Below, piece after piece: positions 9,775 to 17,298 of a DNA stretch of 64,000 nt; positions within the stretch are counted from its first letter, which is position 1; every line of letters begins with the position of its first letter. Source of the stretch: Caulobacterales bacterium (GTDB taxonomy: Bacteria > Pseudomonadota > Alphaproteobacteria > Caulobacterales > Aquidulcibacteraceae). The stretch is taken from NCBI GenBank assembly GCA_017303355.1, contig JAFLCU010000006.1, positions 124,001 to 188,000 on the forward strand, in the 5' to 3' direction. The notes under the pieces were generated by a model. That model was not told where the DNA came from. It searched no databases and worked only from the letters and a program-made list of their open reading frames with translations. Made by a program: the position numbers and the translations under genes.

Positions 9775-9802
9775 GCGAATAGCGAATGGGGAATGGCGAA
9801 TA
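9775..9802 (-). repeat. four tandem heptamers between nuoC and nuoD
   Basis: Read on the plus strand the units are GCGAATA, GCGAATG, GGGAATG and GCGAATA, back to back. They fill most of the 48-nt nuoC-nuoD gap. A second heptamer array of different unit but the same copy number lies between nuoB and nuoA (10978-11005). Confidence 0.75.
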
Positions 9803-9807
9803 CGGCA

Positions 9808-10407
9808 TCACGCCTTTCCCGCCTTCTCATCGCCCGGGAGCGTCATGCCTTCCCAGGGCGACAGGAAATCGAAGTTGCGGAATGCTTGGGTGAGCTTCAC
9901 CGGCTCGTAGATCACGCGCTGCTGCTCGGCGTCGTAGCGAACCTCGACGTGGCCGGAGAGCGGGAAATCCTTGCGCAGCGGAAAACCCTGGAAGCCGTAA
10001 TCGGTCAGCAGCCGGCGCAAGTCCGGATGGTTCGAGAACAGGATGCCGTACATGTCGAACGCCTCGCGCTCGAACCAATCCGCGCACGGAAAGATGCCGG
10101 CGACGCTCGGCACCGCGATCTGCTCGTCGGTTTCCACCTTGATGCGGATGCGATGGTTCAGATGCATCGACAGCAAATGATAAACGACATCGAAACGTTG
10201 CGCGCGCTCAGGGTAATCAGCGCCGCAGATATCGATCAACGTCGTGAACTTGCAGCGCGGATCGTCGCGCAGGAAGGTCAGCACCGTGTAAATCTGATCG
10301 GCGCGCGCGCTCAGCGTCAGCTCGCCGACATGGATTTTCTGATCCGTGATTGCGTTGGTCATCGAGGCGCGGATATGCGCGCCAAGGTCTTCAAGCGCCT
10401 GGGTCAT
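9808..10407 (-). CDS. nuoC: NADH-quinone oxidoreductase subunit C
   Basis: 199-residue 30-kDa-type subunit of the complex I connecting module. Conserved segments include [19 protein letters not shown] (about 55-73), [16 protein letters not shown] and [18 protein letters not shown] near the C-terminal third. Its start overlaps the nuoB stop by 4 nt. The length is normal for a stand-alone NuoC. Confidence 0.97.
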   Translation of the reverse strand: MTQALEDLGAHIRASMTNAITDQKIHVGELTLSARADQIYTVLTFLRDDPRCKFTTLIDICGADYPERAQRFDVVYHLLSMHLNHRIRIKVETDEQIAVPSVAGIFPCADWFEREAFDMYGILFSNHPDLRRLLTDYGFQGFPLRKDFPLSGHVEVRYDAEQQRVIYEPVKLTQAFRNFDFLSPWEGMTLPGDEKAGKA

Positions 10408-10970
10408 CGCTCGATGTTCCCCTCGCGGCGGATTTTCCGCTGCAGCTGCAGGATGCCATAGACCAGAGCCTCAGCCGTCGGCGGGCAGCCTGGGACATAG
10501 ATGTCGACCGGCACGACGCGGTCGCAGCCGCGCACGACCGCGTAGCTATAATGATAATAGCCGCCGCCATTCGCGCACGATCCCATCGAGATCACGTAGC
10601 GCGGGTTCGGCATCTGGTCGTAAACCTTGCGCAGAGCCGGCGCCATTTTGTTCGTGAGCGTGCCCGCCACGATCATGACGTCGGACTGACGCGGGCTGGC
10701 GCGCGGCGCGAAGCCGAAGCGCTCCACGTCATAACGCGGCATCGACGCCTGCATCATTTCGACAGCGCAGCACGCAAGGCCGAACGTCATCCACATGAGC
10801 GAGCCCGTGCGCGCCCAGGTGATGAGATCATCCGCCGCCGCGACGAGGAAACCCTTGTCGGCAAGCTGGTTCGAAAGCCCTGTATAGAAGGGATCGTCCT
10901 CCTTCACAGGATAGATCCCACCCTCGACGCCAGCGCGTCCGGCTTCGCCATGAAATTTGGTTTCGCTCAT
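10404..10970 (-). CDS. nuoB: NADH-quinone oxidoreductase subunit B
   Basis: 188-residue subunit carrying the terminal N2 [4Fe-4S] cluster that passes electrons to quinone. The four ligands are visible: C67 and C68 ([10 protein letters not shown]), C132 (GSCANGG) and C162 (VPGCPPT). The N-terminal extension of about 30 residues is usual for alphaproteobacterial NuoB. Confidence 0.97.
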   Translation of the reverse strand: MSETKFHGEAGRAGVEGGIYPVKEDDPFYTGLSNQLADKGFLVAAADDLITWARTGSLMWMTFGLACCAVEMMQASMPRYDVERFGFAPRASPRQSDVMIVAGTLTNKMAPALRKVYDQMPNPRYVISMGSCANGGGYYHYSYAVVRGCDRVVPVDIYVPGCPPTAEALVYGILQLQRKIRREGNIER

Positions 10971-10977
10971 TTCGAAT

Positions 10978-11005
10978 CCGACTGCCTACTGCCCATTGCC
11001 GACTG
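10978..11005 (-). repeat. four tandem heptamers between nuoA and nuoB
   Basis: Read on the plus strand the units are CCGACTG, CCTACTG, CCCATTG and CCGACTG. They occupy most of the 43-nt nuoA-nuoB gap, as the first array does between nuoC and nuoD. The two arrays have different sequence but the same period, copy number and setting. Confidence 0.75.
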
Positions 11006-11013
11006 CCGCGCCC

Positions 11014-11400
11014 TCACTCCCATTCGAGCGCGCCTTTCTTCCATTCGTAGATGAAGCCCACCGTCAGCACGGCCAGGAATGTTATCATCGAGAAGAACGC
11101 GAACTGCGCCATCGCCGGAGGCATGTCCCCCAGCGTGATCGCCCACGGGAAAAGGAACGCGACTTCAAGATCGAAGATGATGAAAAGGATCGAGACGAGA
11201 TAGAAACGCACGTCGAATTTCATGCGCGCGTCGTCGAAGGCGTTGAAGCCGCACTCGTAGGCCGAGACCTTCTCCTTGTCGGGAGATTTCGGCGCCACCA
11301 CCCACGCCGCGATCAGGAACCCCGCGCCCAGCACGATGGCGATAGCGAAGAAGATAATGATCGGCAGATAATCAACGAGATCGAGGCCCATTTCCCCCAC
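11014..11400 (-). CDS. nuoA: NADH-quinone oxidoreductase subunit A
   Basis: 128-residue membrane subunit with three transmembrane helices. The conserved [23 protein letters not shown] region is split here as [12 protein letters not shown] and [20 protein letters not shown]. First gene of the nuo operon; the operon promoter should lie in 11401-11586, between nuoA and the tRNA-Asp gene. Confidence 0.96.
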   Translation of the reverse strand: MGEMGLDLVDYLPIIIFFAIAIVLGAGFLIAAWVVAPKSPDKEKVSAYECGFNAFDDARMKFDVRFYLVSILFIIFDLEVAFLFPWAITLGDMPPAMAQFAFFSMITFLAVLTVGFIYEWKKGALEWE

Positions 11401-11586
11401 TTAAGCCGCATCGGGCCGCGCCGCCAGAGCATTGGCGCCGCAGCCGCGAAATCGCGCGGAAGCTAGTCATGTGCGCAGCGACTCGCAACCGGCACCGCAG
11501 TTGCGAGCAGCTCGCAGTTGGAGCAACCCGCGCACGCGGAGAGCGCGCAAGCCTCGATCCAGATTTTGGGAATTTGTTCTACGAAA

Positions 11587-11663
<77 letters not shown>

Positions 11664-11739
11664 GTCTCTTCGCGAGAGGCGCGGGATTAGGCCAAGCCGT
11701 TCTCCCGGTCAAGCGCGGCGATTAGGCGATTGTAGCGCC

Positions 11740-12255
11740 TCAGCCGGCGTCCGATGAGGCCGCCGCTTCGGCGCGGATCGGGTCATCCCAGCGCATGGTC
11801 GGCGAGGTGACGCGCAGCAGCGCTTCCAGCCGGTCATTGGGCGCCAGTTCCTCGGCCGCCCCCTGCCCCGAAACCCCGACAAAGACCGCCCCAGAGCGAA
11901 GGTCGATCGCCAGAACAGAACGACCATGCGCGCACCCGGAAGCCGCGCAGCCAGAGAAAACCAGCGCTTCGGCGCCGCCGCCGGTGGCGATGACGCCCCG
12001 CTCCGGGACGCTCATGCCCGCCTCAAAGCGCCCGCGCTCAGCTTCGGTCAGCCCTAGCGCGGCAATCGAATACCGCCGAAGGTCAGCCTCATTCTGGATT
12101 TCGAAATACGTCTTGCCGACAAAAGGCCGAAGATCGGGCGCGGGCTCCGCCACCGCCGGTGCTGATGCTGCAGGCGCAGGCTCAAGCGCCAAACGATCAC
12201 AGCCAGCGGCCATAGCGACCGAGGCAAGCGCTAGTCCAAGGCGTACCCAGCTCAT
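11740..12255 (-). CDS. lipoprotein, 171 residues
   Basis: Signal peptide with lipobox A-A-G-C (Cys19), followed by an Ala/Pro-rich spacer of about 20 residues and a globular part. That part includes FVGKTYFEIQNEADLRRYS and two neighbouring cysteines in the GCAASGCAHG stretch, which may form a disulfide. No family recognised. It is a single gene between two tRNA genes. Confidence 0.6.
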   Translation of the reverse strand: MSWVRLGLALASVAMAAGCDRLALEPAPAASAPAVAEPAPDLRPFVGKTYFEIQNEADLRRYSIAALGLTEAERGRFEAGMSVPERGVIATGGGAEALVFSGCAASGCAHGRSVLAIDLRSGAVFVGVSGQGAAEELAPNDRLEALLRVTSPTMRWDDPIRAEAAASSDAG

Positions 12256-12297
12256 GGCGCTGGTTGTAAACCGCTTCGCATCGTTCGCGAAGTAAAC

Positions 12298-12306
12298 TTA
12301 TCCACA
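12298..12306 (+). other. isolated perfect DnaA box
   Basis: TTATCCACA at 12298-12306 matches the DnaA-box consensus exactly. It stands alone in a short intergenic region with no cluster of boxes or AT-rich element, so it is not evidence of an origin. It could be a titration or regulatory site, or chance. Confidence 0.35.
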
Positions 12307-12389
12307 GGACGGCCGCGCGCTCGGGTCGTTCGCCTTCGCCCGCTAGACTTCGGCGAAACAGTCCTCTCCGCGCTGTACGCAGCAAAGAC

Positions 12390-12454
<65 letters not shown>

Positions 12455-12464
<10 letters not shown>

Positions 12465-13261
12465 TCCATATCGCGCCTTCTGACCTCAAGCGCGCGCCGA
12501 CGCAAGGGCGGGCCAAGCTTCTCGCCGCAAGCTTTGCAGAATTTCGCGTCCTGTTCGTGCCGATCGAGGCCGCATGCGTGACAGGGAATGATCTTCTGCG
12601 AACTGGCGAAAGCCTTCTGCGCGATCGAGAAGAAGAGACTGATGCCGGTGATCATCAGCACGACGGAGAAGAGCCGCCCCGCCGCCGTGTCGATCGTGAT
12701 GTCGCCATAGCCGGTGGTGGTGAGCGATGTGACGACGAAATAGATCGCGTCGACGAAATTGTTGAGCTTCGGATGCTGCTCAAGGAACACGGCCTGCGTG
12801 AACCCCGCTGCCATGAAGATGAACACGAACAGCGTAACGATCGCCTTCGTCAGGTCCTCGACGCGCGTGTCGTCAAAACGACCGCGCGCCAGCACATTCC
12901 ACAATCGCTCGCTGTTCACGATCGTCCATAGCCGCGCGATCCGCAGGAAACCCCAATTATAGAGCATTGTCGGAAACAGCAGCGTCGCCAGGACGACGAG
13001 ATCGATCCAGGTCGTCGGATATTTCAGCCAGCGCTTCAGCGTGCCGAATGCATACAGGCGCGCGAACAAATCGATGGCGAGAAATACGGCGATCGCCGCG
13101 TCCACGATCCAGAACCACGGCCGCTCGGCGATAAATTGGCTGCCGATAAAGAAGCCGATGATCAACAAATCGAGCGCCAGCAACAAGCCTTGAAAGCGCA
13201 GCGCCCGTTGCGTGTGGCCGAAATAGAGCGCCCGAACCCGCGAGCGAAGCCGCGATCTCAT
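12455..13261 (-). CDS. voltage-gated-type potassium channel with C-terminal zinc ribbon
   Basis: 268-residue membrane channel. Hydrophobic segments at about 24-42, 50-70, 84-100, 140-160 and 188-206 frame a pore loop with the selectivity filter TTTGYGD (residues 181-187), showing K+ selectivity. The S4-like region (about 104-125) has few regularly spaced arginines, so voltage sensing is uncertain. The tail carries CHACG and CKACG, two Cys pairs of a zinc ribbon. It overlaps the GFA gene by 4 nt upstream, and its TAG stop lies inside the tRNA-Val gene. Confidence 0.85.
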
Positions 13262-13719
13262 GAGCTTTGATTGATCTTCATGCCGACGAAGAAGGCTTGC
13301 GCATCCGCGTCCTCGCCGGTGCGTTCGCTTTTCACGTCCTCACAAAATCTCACCCAAGGCAGCTGGCTCTCGACGCCGTATTGCATCACGATCGGCGCAT
13401 CCTGCGGCGCGTCGAGCGAGCCGATGGTGACGTAGGTGCGCGCCTCCGGCAGATCGTATGCAAACGAAAGCGGCGTGCCGCACGCTTGGCAAAAGCCGCG
13501 CTTGGCGAGATTTGAACTCGCGTAGAACGTGGGCGCGCCTTTCGTCCAAGCGAAATCCGCCTTCGGCGCACCCGCCAGCGCCGCGAACACGCCGCCCGTG
13601 GCGCGCTGACACATGCGGCAATGGCAAACGTGAGAATTTTGCGGCGCCACGTAGAGTGCATAGCGCACCGCGCCGCATTGGCAGCCGCCGGTCGCGACTG
13701 GTGTTTTGACTTCGCTCAT
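13258..13719 (-). CDS. GFA (glutathione-dependent formaldehyde-activating) family protein
   Basis: 153-residue zinc-binding protein of the GFA/CENP-V family. Ligand motifs in order: GGCQCGAVRY (about 11-20), HVCHCRMCQRATGG (about 31-44) and FCQACGTPLSF in the middle. Family members bind zinc and sometimes glutathione adducts; only a few act on formaldehyde, so the reaction should not be assumed. Co-transcribed with the K+ channel. Confidence 0.85.
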   Translation of the reverse strand: MSEVKTPVATGGCQCGAVRYALYVAPQNSHVCHCRMCQRATGGVFAALAGAPKADFAWTKGAPTFYASSNLAKRGFCQACGTPLSFAYDLPEARTYVTIGSLDAPQDAPIVMQYGVESQLPWVRFCEDVKSERTGEDADAQAFFVGMKINQSS

Positions 13720-13767
13720 CGCCTCGCTCTACCACCGCACGAGATTGACGCAAAGGCGGCTGACGAC

Positions 13768-14991
13768 ATGACCGAGACCACATCAAACCAAGGCGCGCTC
13801 GGGGGCGTGCGCGTGCTCGATCTTTCGCGCGTGCTCGCCGGCCCATGGGCCACGCAAATCCTGGGCGATCTCGGCGCCGACGTGATCAAGATCGAAAAGC
13901 CCGGCGCCGGCGACGATACGCGCGCCTGGGGGCCGCCCTTTCTGCCCGGCGGCGAAGGCAAGCACGGCGACGCCGCCTATTATCTCGCCGCCAACCGCAA
14001 CAAACGCTCCGTCACAATCGATTTCGCGAAAGCCGAAGGCGCCGAACTCGTGCGCCGGCTTGCGCCGCACTGCCAGATTCTGGTCGAGAATTTCAAAACC
14101 GGCGGCCTGAAAAAGTATGGGCTCGATTATGAGAGCATCCGCGCGCTCAATCCCTCGATCGTCTATTGTTCGATCACCGGTTTCGGCCACACCGGCCCCT
14201 ACGCCAAGCGTCCCGGCTACGATTATATCATTCAAGGCATGGGCGGCCTCATGAGCCTGACCGGCGAGCCGTCGGGCGAGCCGATGAAAAGCGCTGTCGC
14301 CGTCGCCGATCTATTCACCGGCATGTACGCGGTCACCGCGATTCTGGCCGCGCTTCGCCATGCCGAGCGCACAGGCATCGGCCAGCACATCGATTCCGCG
14401 CTGCTCGACAATCAAGTCGCCATGCTCGCCAATCTGGGCGCCGGCTATCTGACGTCGGGCGAGCACCCCGTTCGGCTTGGCAATCAGCACGCCTCGATCG
14501 CGCCCTACCAAGTGCTCGCGACCGCCGATGGCCACATCATCCTCGCTGTAGGCAATGACGGGCAGTTTCAGGATTTCTGCGTCGCCGCCGGCGTCACGCT
14601 CTGTGAGGATCCGCGCTTCGCCCGCAATGAAGCGCGCGTGCAGAACCGCACCGCATTGACCGACGCGCTTTCCGCGATCATGCGCACGCGCACGACATCA
14701 GCGTGGATCGCCGCACTCGAGGTCGCGCAAGTGCCATGCGGGCCGATCAACGCGCTCGATCAAGTTTACGCCGATCCGCAGGTCGTCTCGCGCGGTCTGG
14801 TCGAAACCGTCACGCGCGCCGATGGCGCGGAGGTGCGCATCGCCGCCAGCCCATTGCGCTTGAGCGAAACGCCGCCGCGCACGCGCGCGGCGCCGCCCCT
14901 GCTTGGCCAAGACACGGACGCGGTGCTGCGGGAATTTCTCTCGGCAAGCGAAACAGAGCTTCGCGCCTGGCGCGAACGCGCGATCGTCTAA
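13768..14991 (+). CDS. CoA-transferase family III (CaiB/BaiF)
   Basis: 407-residue enzyme of the formyl-CoA-transferase type, which moves CoA between carboxylic acids through an aspartyl-CoA intermediate. Visible: the N-terminal signature LDLSRVLAGPWATQILGDLG, GADVIKIEKP, and VAVADLFTGMYA, where the catalytic Asp is expected, then SALLDNQVAML. The start at 13768 (MTETTSNQG) is chosen because family homology begins there. Substrate unknown; it stands alone on the plus strand. Confidence 0.88.
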   Translation: MTETTSNQGALGGVRVLDLSRVLAGPWATQILGDLGADVIKIEKPGAGDDTRAWGPPFLPGGEGKHGDAAYYLAANRNKRSVTIDFAKAEGAELVRRLAPHCQILVENFKTGGLKKYGLDYESIRALNPSIVYCSITGFGHTGPYAKRPGYDYIIQGMGGLMSLTGEPSGEPMKSAVAVADLFTGMYAVTAILAALRHAERTGIGQHIDSALLDNQVAMLANLGAGYLTSGEHPVRLGNQHASIAPYQVLATADGHIILAVGNDGQFQDFCVAAGVTLCEDPRFARNEARVQNRTALTDALSAIMRTRTTSAWIAALEVAQVPCGPINALDQVYADPQVVSRGLVETVTRADGAEVRIAASPLRLSETPPRTRAAPPLLGQDTDAVLREFLSASETELRAWRERAIV

Positions 14992-15002
14992 CAGCGGCGC
15001 AG

Positions 15003-15027
15003 GGAACGAAGCGCACGCACATACGTT
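15003..15027 (+). promoter_or_regulatory. EcfG-type (general stress) promoter
   Basis: GGAAC at 15003-15007, a 16-nt spacer, and CGTT at 15024-15027, an exact match to the alphaproteobacterial EcfG/SigT consensus. It lies 30 nt upstream of the lipoprotein start at 15058. Confidence 0.65.
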
Positions 15028-15057
15028 CAGAGCTGAACAGCTTTGAAGGAGACATGC

Positions 15058-15402
15058 ATGCGCACAGCTTTGATCGCAACGGCCGCGTTGCTCGCCGCGG
15101 CATGCACGCAGACAGGGAACATGGAACGCGGCGCGGCCACGGGCGCGGTGCTTGGCGGCGTTGCTGGCGCGGTAATCGGGAACAATGTGGGCGACGGTGA
15201 CGCTGCCTCGGGCGCGGCGATTGGCGCGGCGATTGGCGCGGTCGGCGGCGCCTATGCGGGCTGTGTGCGCGATGGGCGCTGCGGCGCCGGCCAGCAGACC
15301 GTGAACACGCGCCAATATTATGATCAACGGTCGGGTCGCTATTATTTCCGCGATCCGCAATCGGGTCAGTACTTCTACGAAAATGGCCAGCCTTACCCGT
15401 AA
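15058..15402 (+). CDS. glycine-zipper lipoprotein, stress-type
   Basis: 114-residue lipoprotein. The start at 15058 (MRTALIATAALLAAAC) is preceded by AAGGAG and gives a signal peptide with Cys16. Residues 25-70 form an Ala/Gly-rich glycine zipper (GAATGAVLGGVAGAVIGNN and later AIGAAIGAVGGAYAG) of the kind found in outer-membrane YmgG-like or 17-kDa-antigen-like proteins. The tail is Tyr/Gln/Arg-rich. A consensus EcfG promoter and a strong terminator make it a single-gene stress-controlled unit. Confidence 0.8.
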   Translation: MRTALIATAALLAAACTQTGNMERGAATGAVLGGVAGAVIGNNVGDGDAASGAAIGAAIGAVGGAYAGCVRDGRCGAGQQTVNTRQYYDQRSGRYYFRDPQSGQYFYENGQPYP

Positions 15403-15424
15403 GGTTGTCCGGTCTCGTAGAAAG

Positions 15425-15462
15425 GCGCCGCGCTCTCTGAAAGGAGCGCGGCGCTCCCCATT
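15425..15462 (+). terminator. intrinsic terminator with 15-bp palindrome
   Basis: GCGCCGCGCTC (15425-15435) pairs with GAGCGCGGCGC (15444-15454) across an 8-nt loop, and TTTT follows at 15461-15464. The right arm contains the palindrome GGAGCGCGGCGCTCC (15443-15457), which recurs in variant form at 25707-25721. It separates the lipoprotein gene from convergent cheW. Confidence 0.75.
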
Positions 15463-15930
15463 TTAGGCGGCGATGTCCAACTCGCGCGGCAGCACCTCTT
15501 CGAGCACGATCCAGCTGATCAGCCGATCGCCCTCCACCAGAATGCCCTTCACGAACGAGCGGCCATTTTCGCAGACTTGCGGCGTCGGCTGCAGCGCGTT
15601 CGGCTCTGCCGTCAGAATCTCCGAGACCTCATCGACCAGCAAGCCCACCAAGCCATCGCCCATGCGCACGACGAGAATGGCGTTGCGCGCGCTCGCTTCC
15701 GTGCGGCCAAAGCCCAGGCGCTCCGCAAGATCGACAATGGGCAGCACCGCGCCGCGCAGATTGATCACGCCGCGCACATATTGAGGCGCCTGCGGCAGCG
15801 GCGTCGCCGCCGCCCAGCCGCGAATTTCGCGCACGTCCTGGATGTCGATGCAGTATTCCTGCCCGCTGACGCGAAACAGCATCAGCTCCAATTTTTCGGC
15901 GGCGCCGGCATGGCTCTCTTCGCGCAACAT
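15463..15930 (-). CDS. cheW: CheW-like scaffold protein
   Basis: 155-residue CheW domain protein coupling chemoreceptors to the CheA kinase. Start chosen at 15930 (MLREESHAG), which has GAGGAGAGAG just upstream. Typical segments: LFRVSGQEYCIDIQDVREI, PQYVRGVINLRGAVLPIVDL and LVGLLVDEVSEIL. No other chemotaxis gene is near, so it is a solitary copy. The 285 nt upstream (15931-16215) hold no convincing gene. Confidence 0.9.
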   Translation of the reverse strand: MLREESHAGAAEKLELMLFRVSGQEYCIDIQDVREIRGWAAATPLPQAPQYVRGVINLRGAVLPIVDLAERLGFGRTEASARNAILVVRMGDGLVGLLVDEVSEILTAEPNALQPTPQVCENGRSFVKGILVEGDRLISWIVLEEVLPRELDIAA

Positions 15931-16215
15931 CACTCTCTCCTCACGCCCGCCGACGCTGGCGCGCCGCGACCATGAGCGCATTCTGCTGCGTGATCAGATC
16001 CATTTCGTTAATTGATGTGTGACCTGCGTGAGCGCCGACGCCTCGCCTCGCAAGGCCGCCACGACCCGCCCAGCGATATGATTTATCTTGGAAATTCGGC
16101 CACGCATGGCCCACGGCGAAGCCCGTCCGGCTTGGACGTTCGGCTCAATTCTCCACGCCCACGGCGGCGTTCAGCGCCAAAGCTTAATTTCATGCGGCGC
16201 TGAGGCAAAAACGCG

Positions 16216-16247
16216 AAGGCCCGCTCCGGCATCCCGGTGCGGGCCTT
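16216..16247 (-). terminator. intrinsic terminator 3' of tRNA-Pro
   Basis: Perfect 9-bp stem AAGGCCCGC (16216-16224) and GCGGGCCTT (16239-16247). On the minus strand it is followed by CGCGTTTTTG. It lies 8 nt beyond the CCA of tRNA-Pro(TGG). Confidence 0.75.
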
Positions 16248-16255
16248 GAAATCAT

Positions 16256-16332
16256 TGGTCGGGGCGGCGGGATTCGAACTCGCGACCCTTAGCTCCCAAA
16301 GCTAATGCTCTACCAGGCTGAGCTACACCCCG
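16256..16332 (-). tRNA. tRNA-Pro (TGG)
   Basis: Minus-strand cloverleaf beginning CGGGGTGTAGCTCAG. The anticodon loop TTTGGGA gives TGG, the T-arm contains GTTCGAATC, the acceptor stem pairs with one G-U wobble, the discriminator is A and CCA is encoded. Confidence 0.97.
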
Positions 16333-16378
16333 ACTTGGGCGCTCTGTTGCCACGCGGCGCCGCGCGGAGCAACCGGCC

Positions 16379-16873
16379 TCACTGGAAGATGCGGTGGCGC
16401 ACTCTGTCGCCGGGGCGAATGCCCAACTCTTCCGCTTGGCCCGCATTGATCTCCAGCACCCCGCGCGTCATGCCGACGGCTGGCACCGGCGCGTCCGAAT
16501 AGGGCGTCGTGTGATCGGCGATGTTCAGGATGCGCCCATCCGGCGCGATGAAGATGATATCCAGCGAGATGATCGTGTTGCGCATCCAGAAGCTCGCCAT
16601 CTCCGGCTCCTGGAAATGAAACAGCATGCCCCGATCACGCGGCAGACTCTGGCGAAACATCAGCCCACGATTGCGCTCGGCCTCGTCGTCGGCGATTTCG
16701 ACCGTGAAATTGACCGGCCCGCGCCCCGTCTCGATCGTCAGCTGCTCCAGCTCCAAGCCGGAGCTTGGATCGATCTGAGCGCGGGGCGCCGGCTGGGCGC
16801 ATGCGGCGATGGCCAGCGCCACCACCAATCCCGCCACCACCAAACCCAACGTGCGCGCGGCCTTTATCAGCAT
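16379..16873 (-). CDS. DUF192 family lipoprotein
   Basis: 164-residue secreted protein. A signal with lipobox I-A-A-C (Cys25) is followed by a complete DUF192 domain: VEIADDEAERNRGLMFRQSL, then GMLFHFQEPEMASFWMRNT and LEINAGQAEELGIRPGDRV. The family fold is a small beta-barrel of unknown biochemical role, commonly exported. It lies between tRNA-Pro and tRNA-Glu. Confidence 0.9.
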   Translation of the reverse strand: MLIKAARTLGLVVAGLVVALAIAACAQPAPRAQIDPSSGLELEQLTIETGRGPVNFTVEIADDEAERNRGLMFRQSLPRDRGMLFHFQEPEMASFWMRNTIISLDIIFIAPDGRILNIADHTTPYSDAPVPAVGMTRGVLEINAGQAEELGIRPGDRVRHRIFQ

Positions 16874-16923
16874 GGAGCGTCCCCTGTTGGGGCGCTTTTA
16901 GCACGGCGGCGGGGGCGGGAAAG

Positions 16924-16998
16924 TGGCAGGCCCTAGGGGAGTCGAACCCCTCTTTTCAGGTTGAAAACCTGACGTCCTAACCGATAGACGAAGGGCCC
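16924..16998 (-). tRNA. tRNA-Glu (TTC)
   Basis: Minus-strand cloverleaf beginning GGGCCCTTCGTCTATCGG. The anticodon loop TTTTCAA gives TTC, the T-arm contains GGTTCGACT, and CCA is encoded. The first acceptor pair is a G-U, the rest are standard. Confidence 0.95.
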
Positions 16999-17085
16999 GC
17001 GTGGCCCGCCCGAGTTGCCCCGGGCGCGCGGGAGACGGGCCATATAGATGCGCCCGTTCGCCCTGGCAAGCCGGGAGACGGGCGA

Positions 17086-17298
17086 ATGCTGGGCATTGTC
17101 GGACTGCTGACAGGCTGGGCGCTACTCTGCCCCCTGCTCGTGGCGATCTATCTGCGGCTGGGCTTCCCATACATGGCGTGGATGGCGCCGCTGGCCGGCA
17201 TCGCCGTGTCCCTGCCCATGCTGGCTTTCATGACCATCGCCGGGCTCATCATGATCGCCTGGTCCGTTGGCAAGCTGACCACGCGCGAGGATTTCTAG
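17086..17298 (+). CDS. small two-helix membrane protein
   Basis: 70-residue protein, almost entirely hydrophobic, with two helices (about 3-26 and 33-58) and a short charged end. It is convergent with recJ and their stop codons overlap by 4 nt. No family recognised. It reads plausibly as a gene, but only composition and position support it. Confidence 0.5.
   Translation: MLGIVGLLTGWALLCPLLVAIYLRLGFPYMAWMAPLAGIAVSLPMLAFMTIAGLIMIAWSVGKLTTREDF

Noticed and set aside
12298..12306. Replication origin at the perfect DnaA box.
   Set aside because: Single box, no cluster, no AT-rich unwinding region, no dnaA/hemE-type neighbours.
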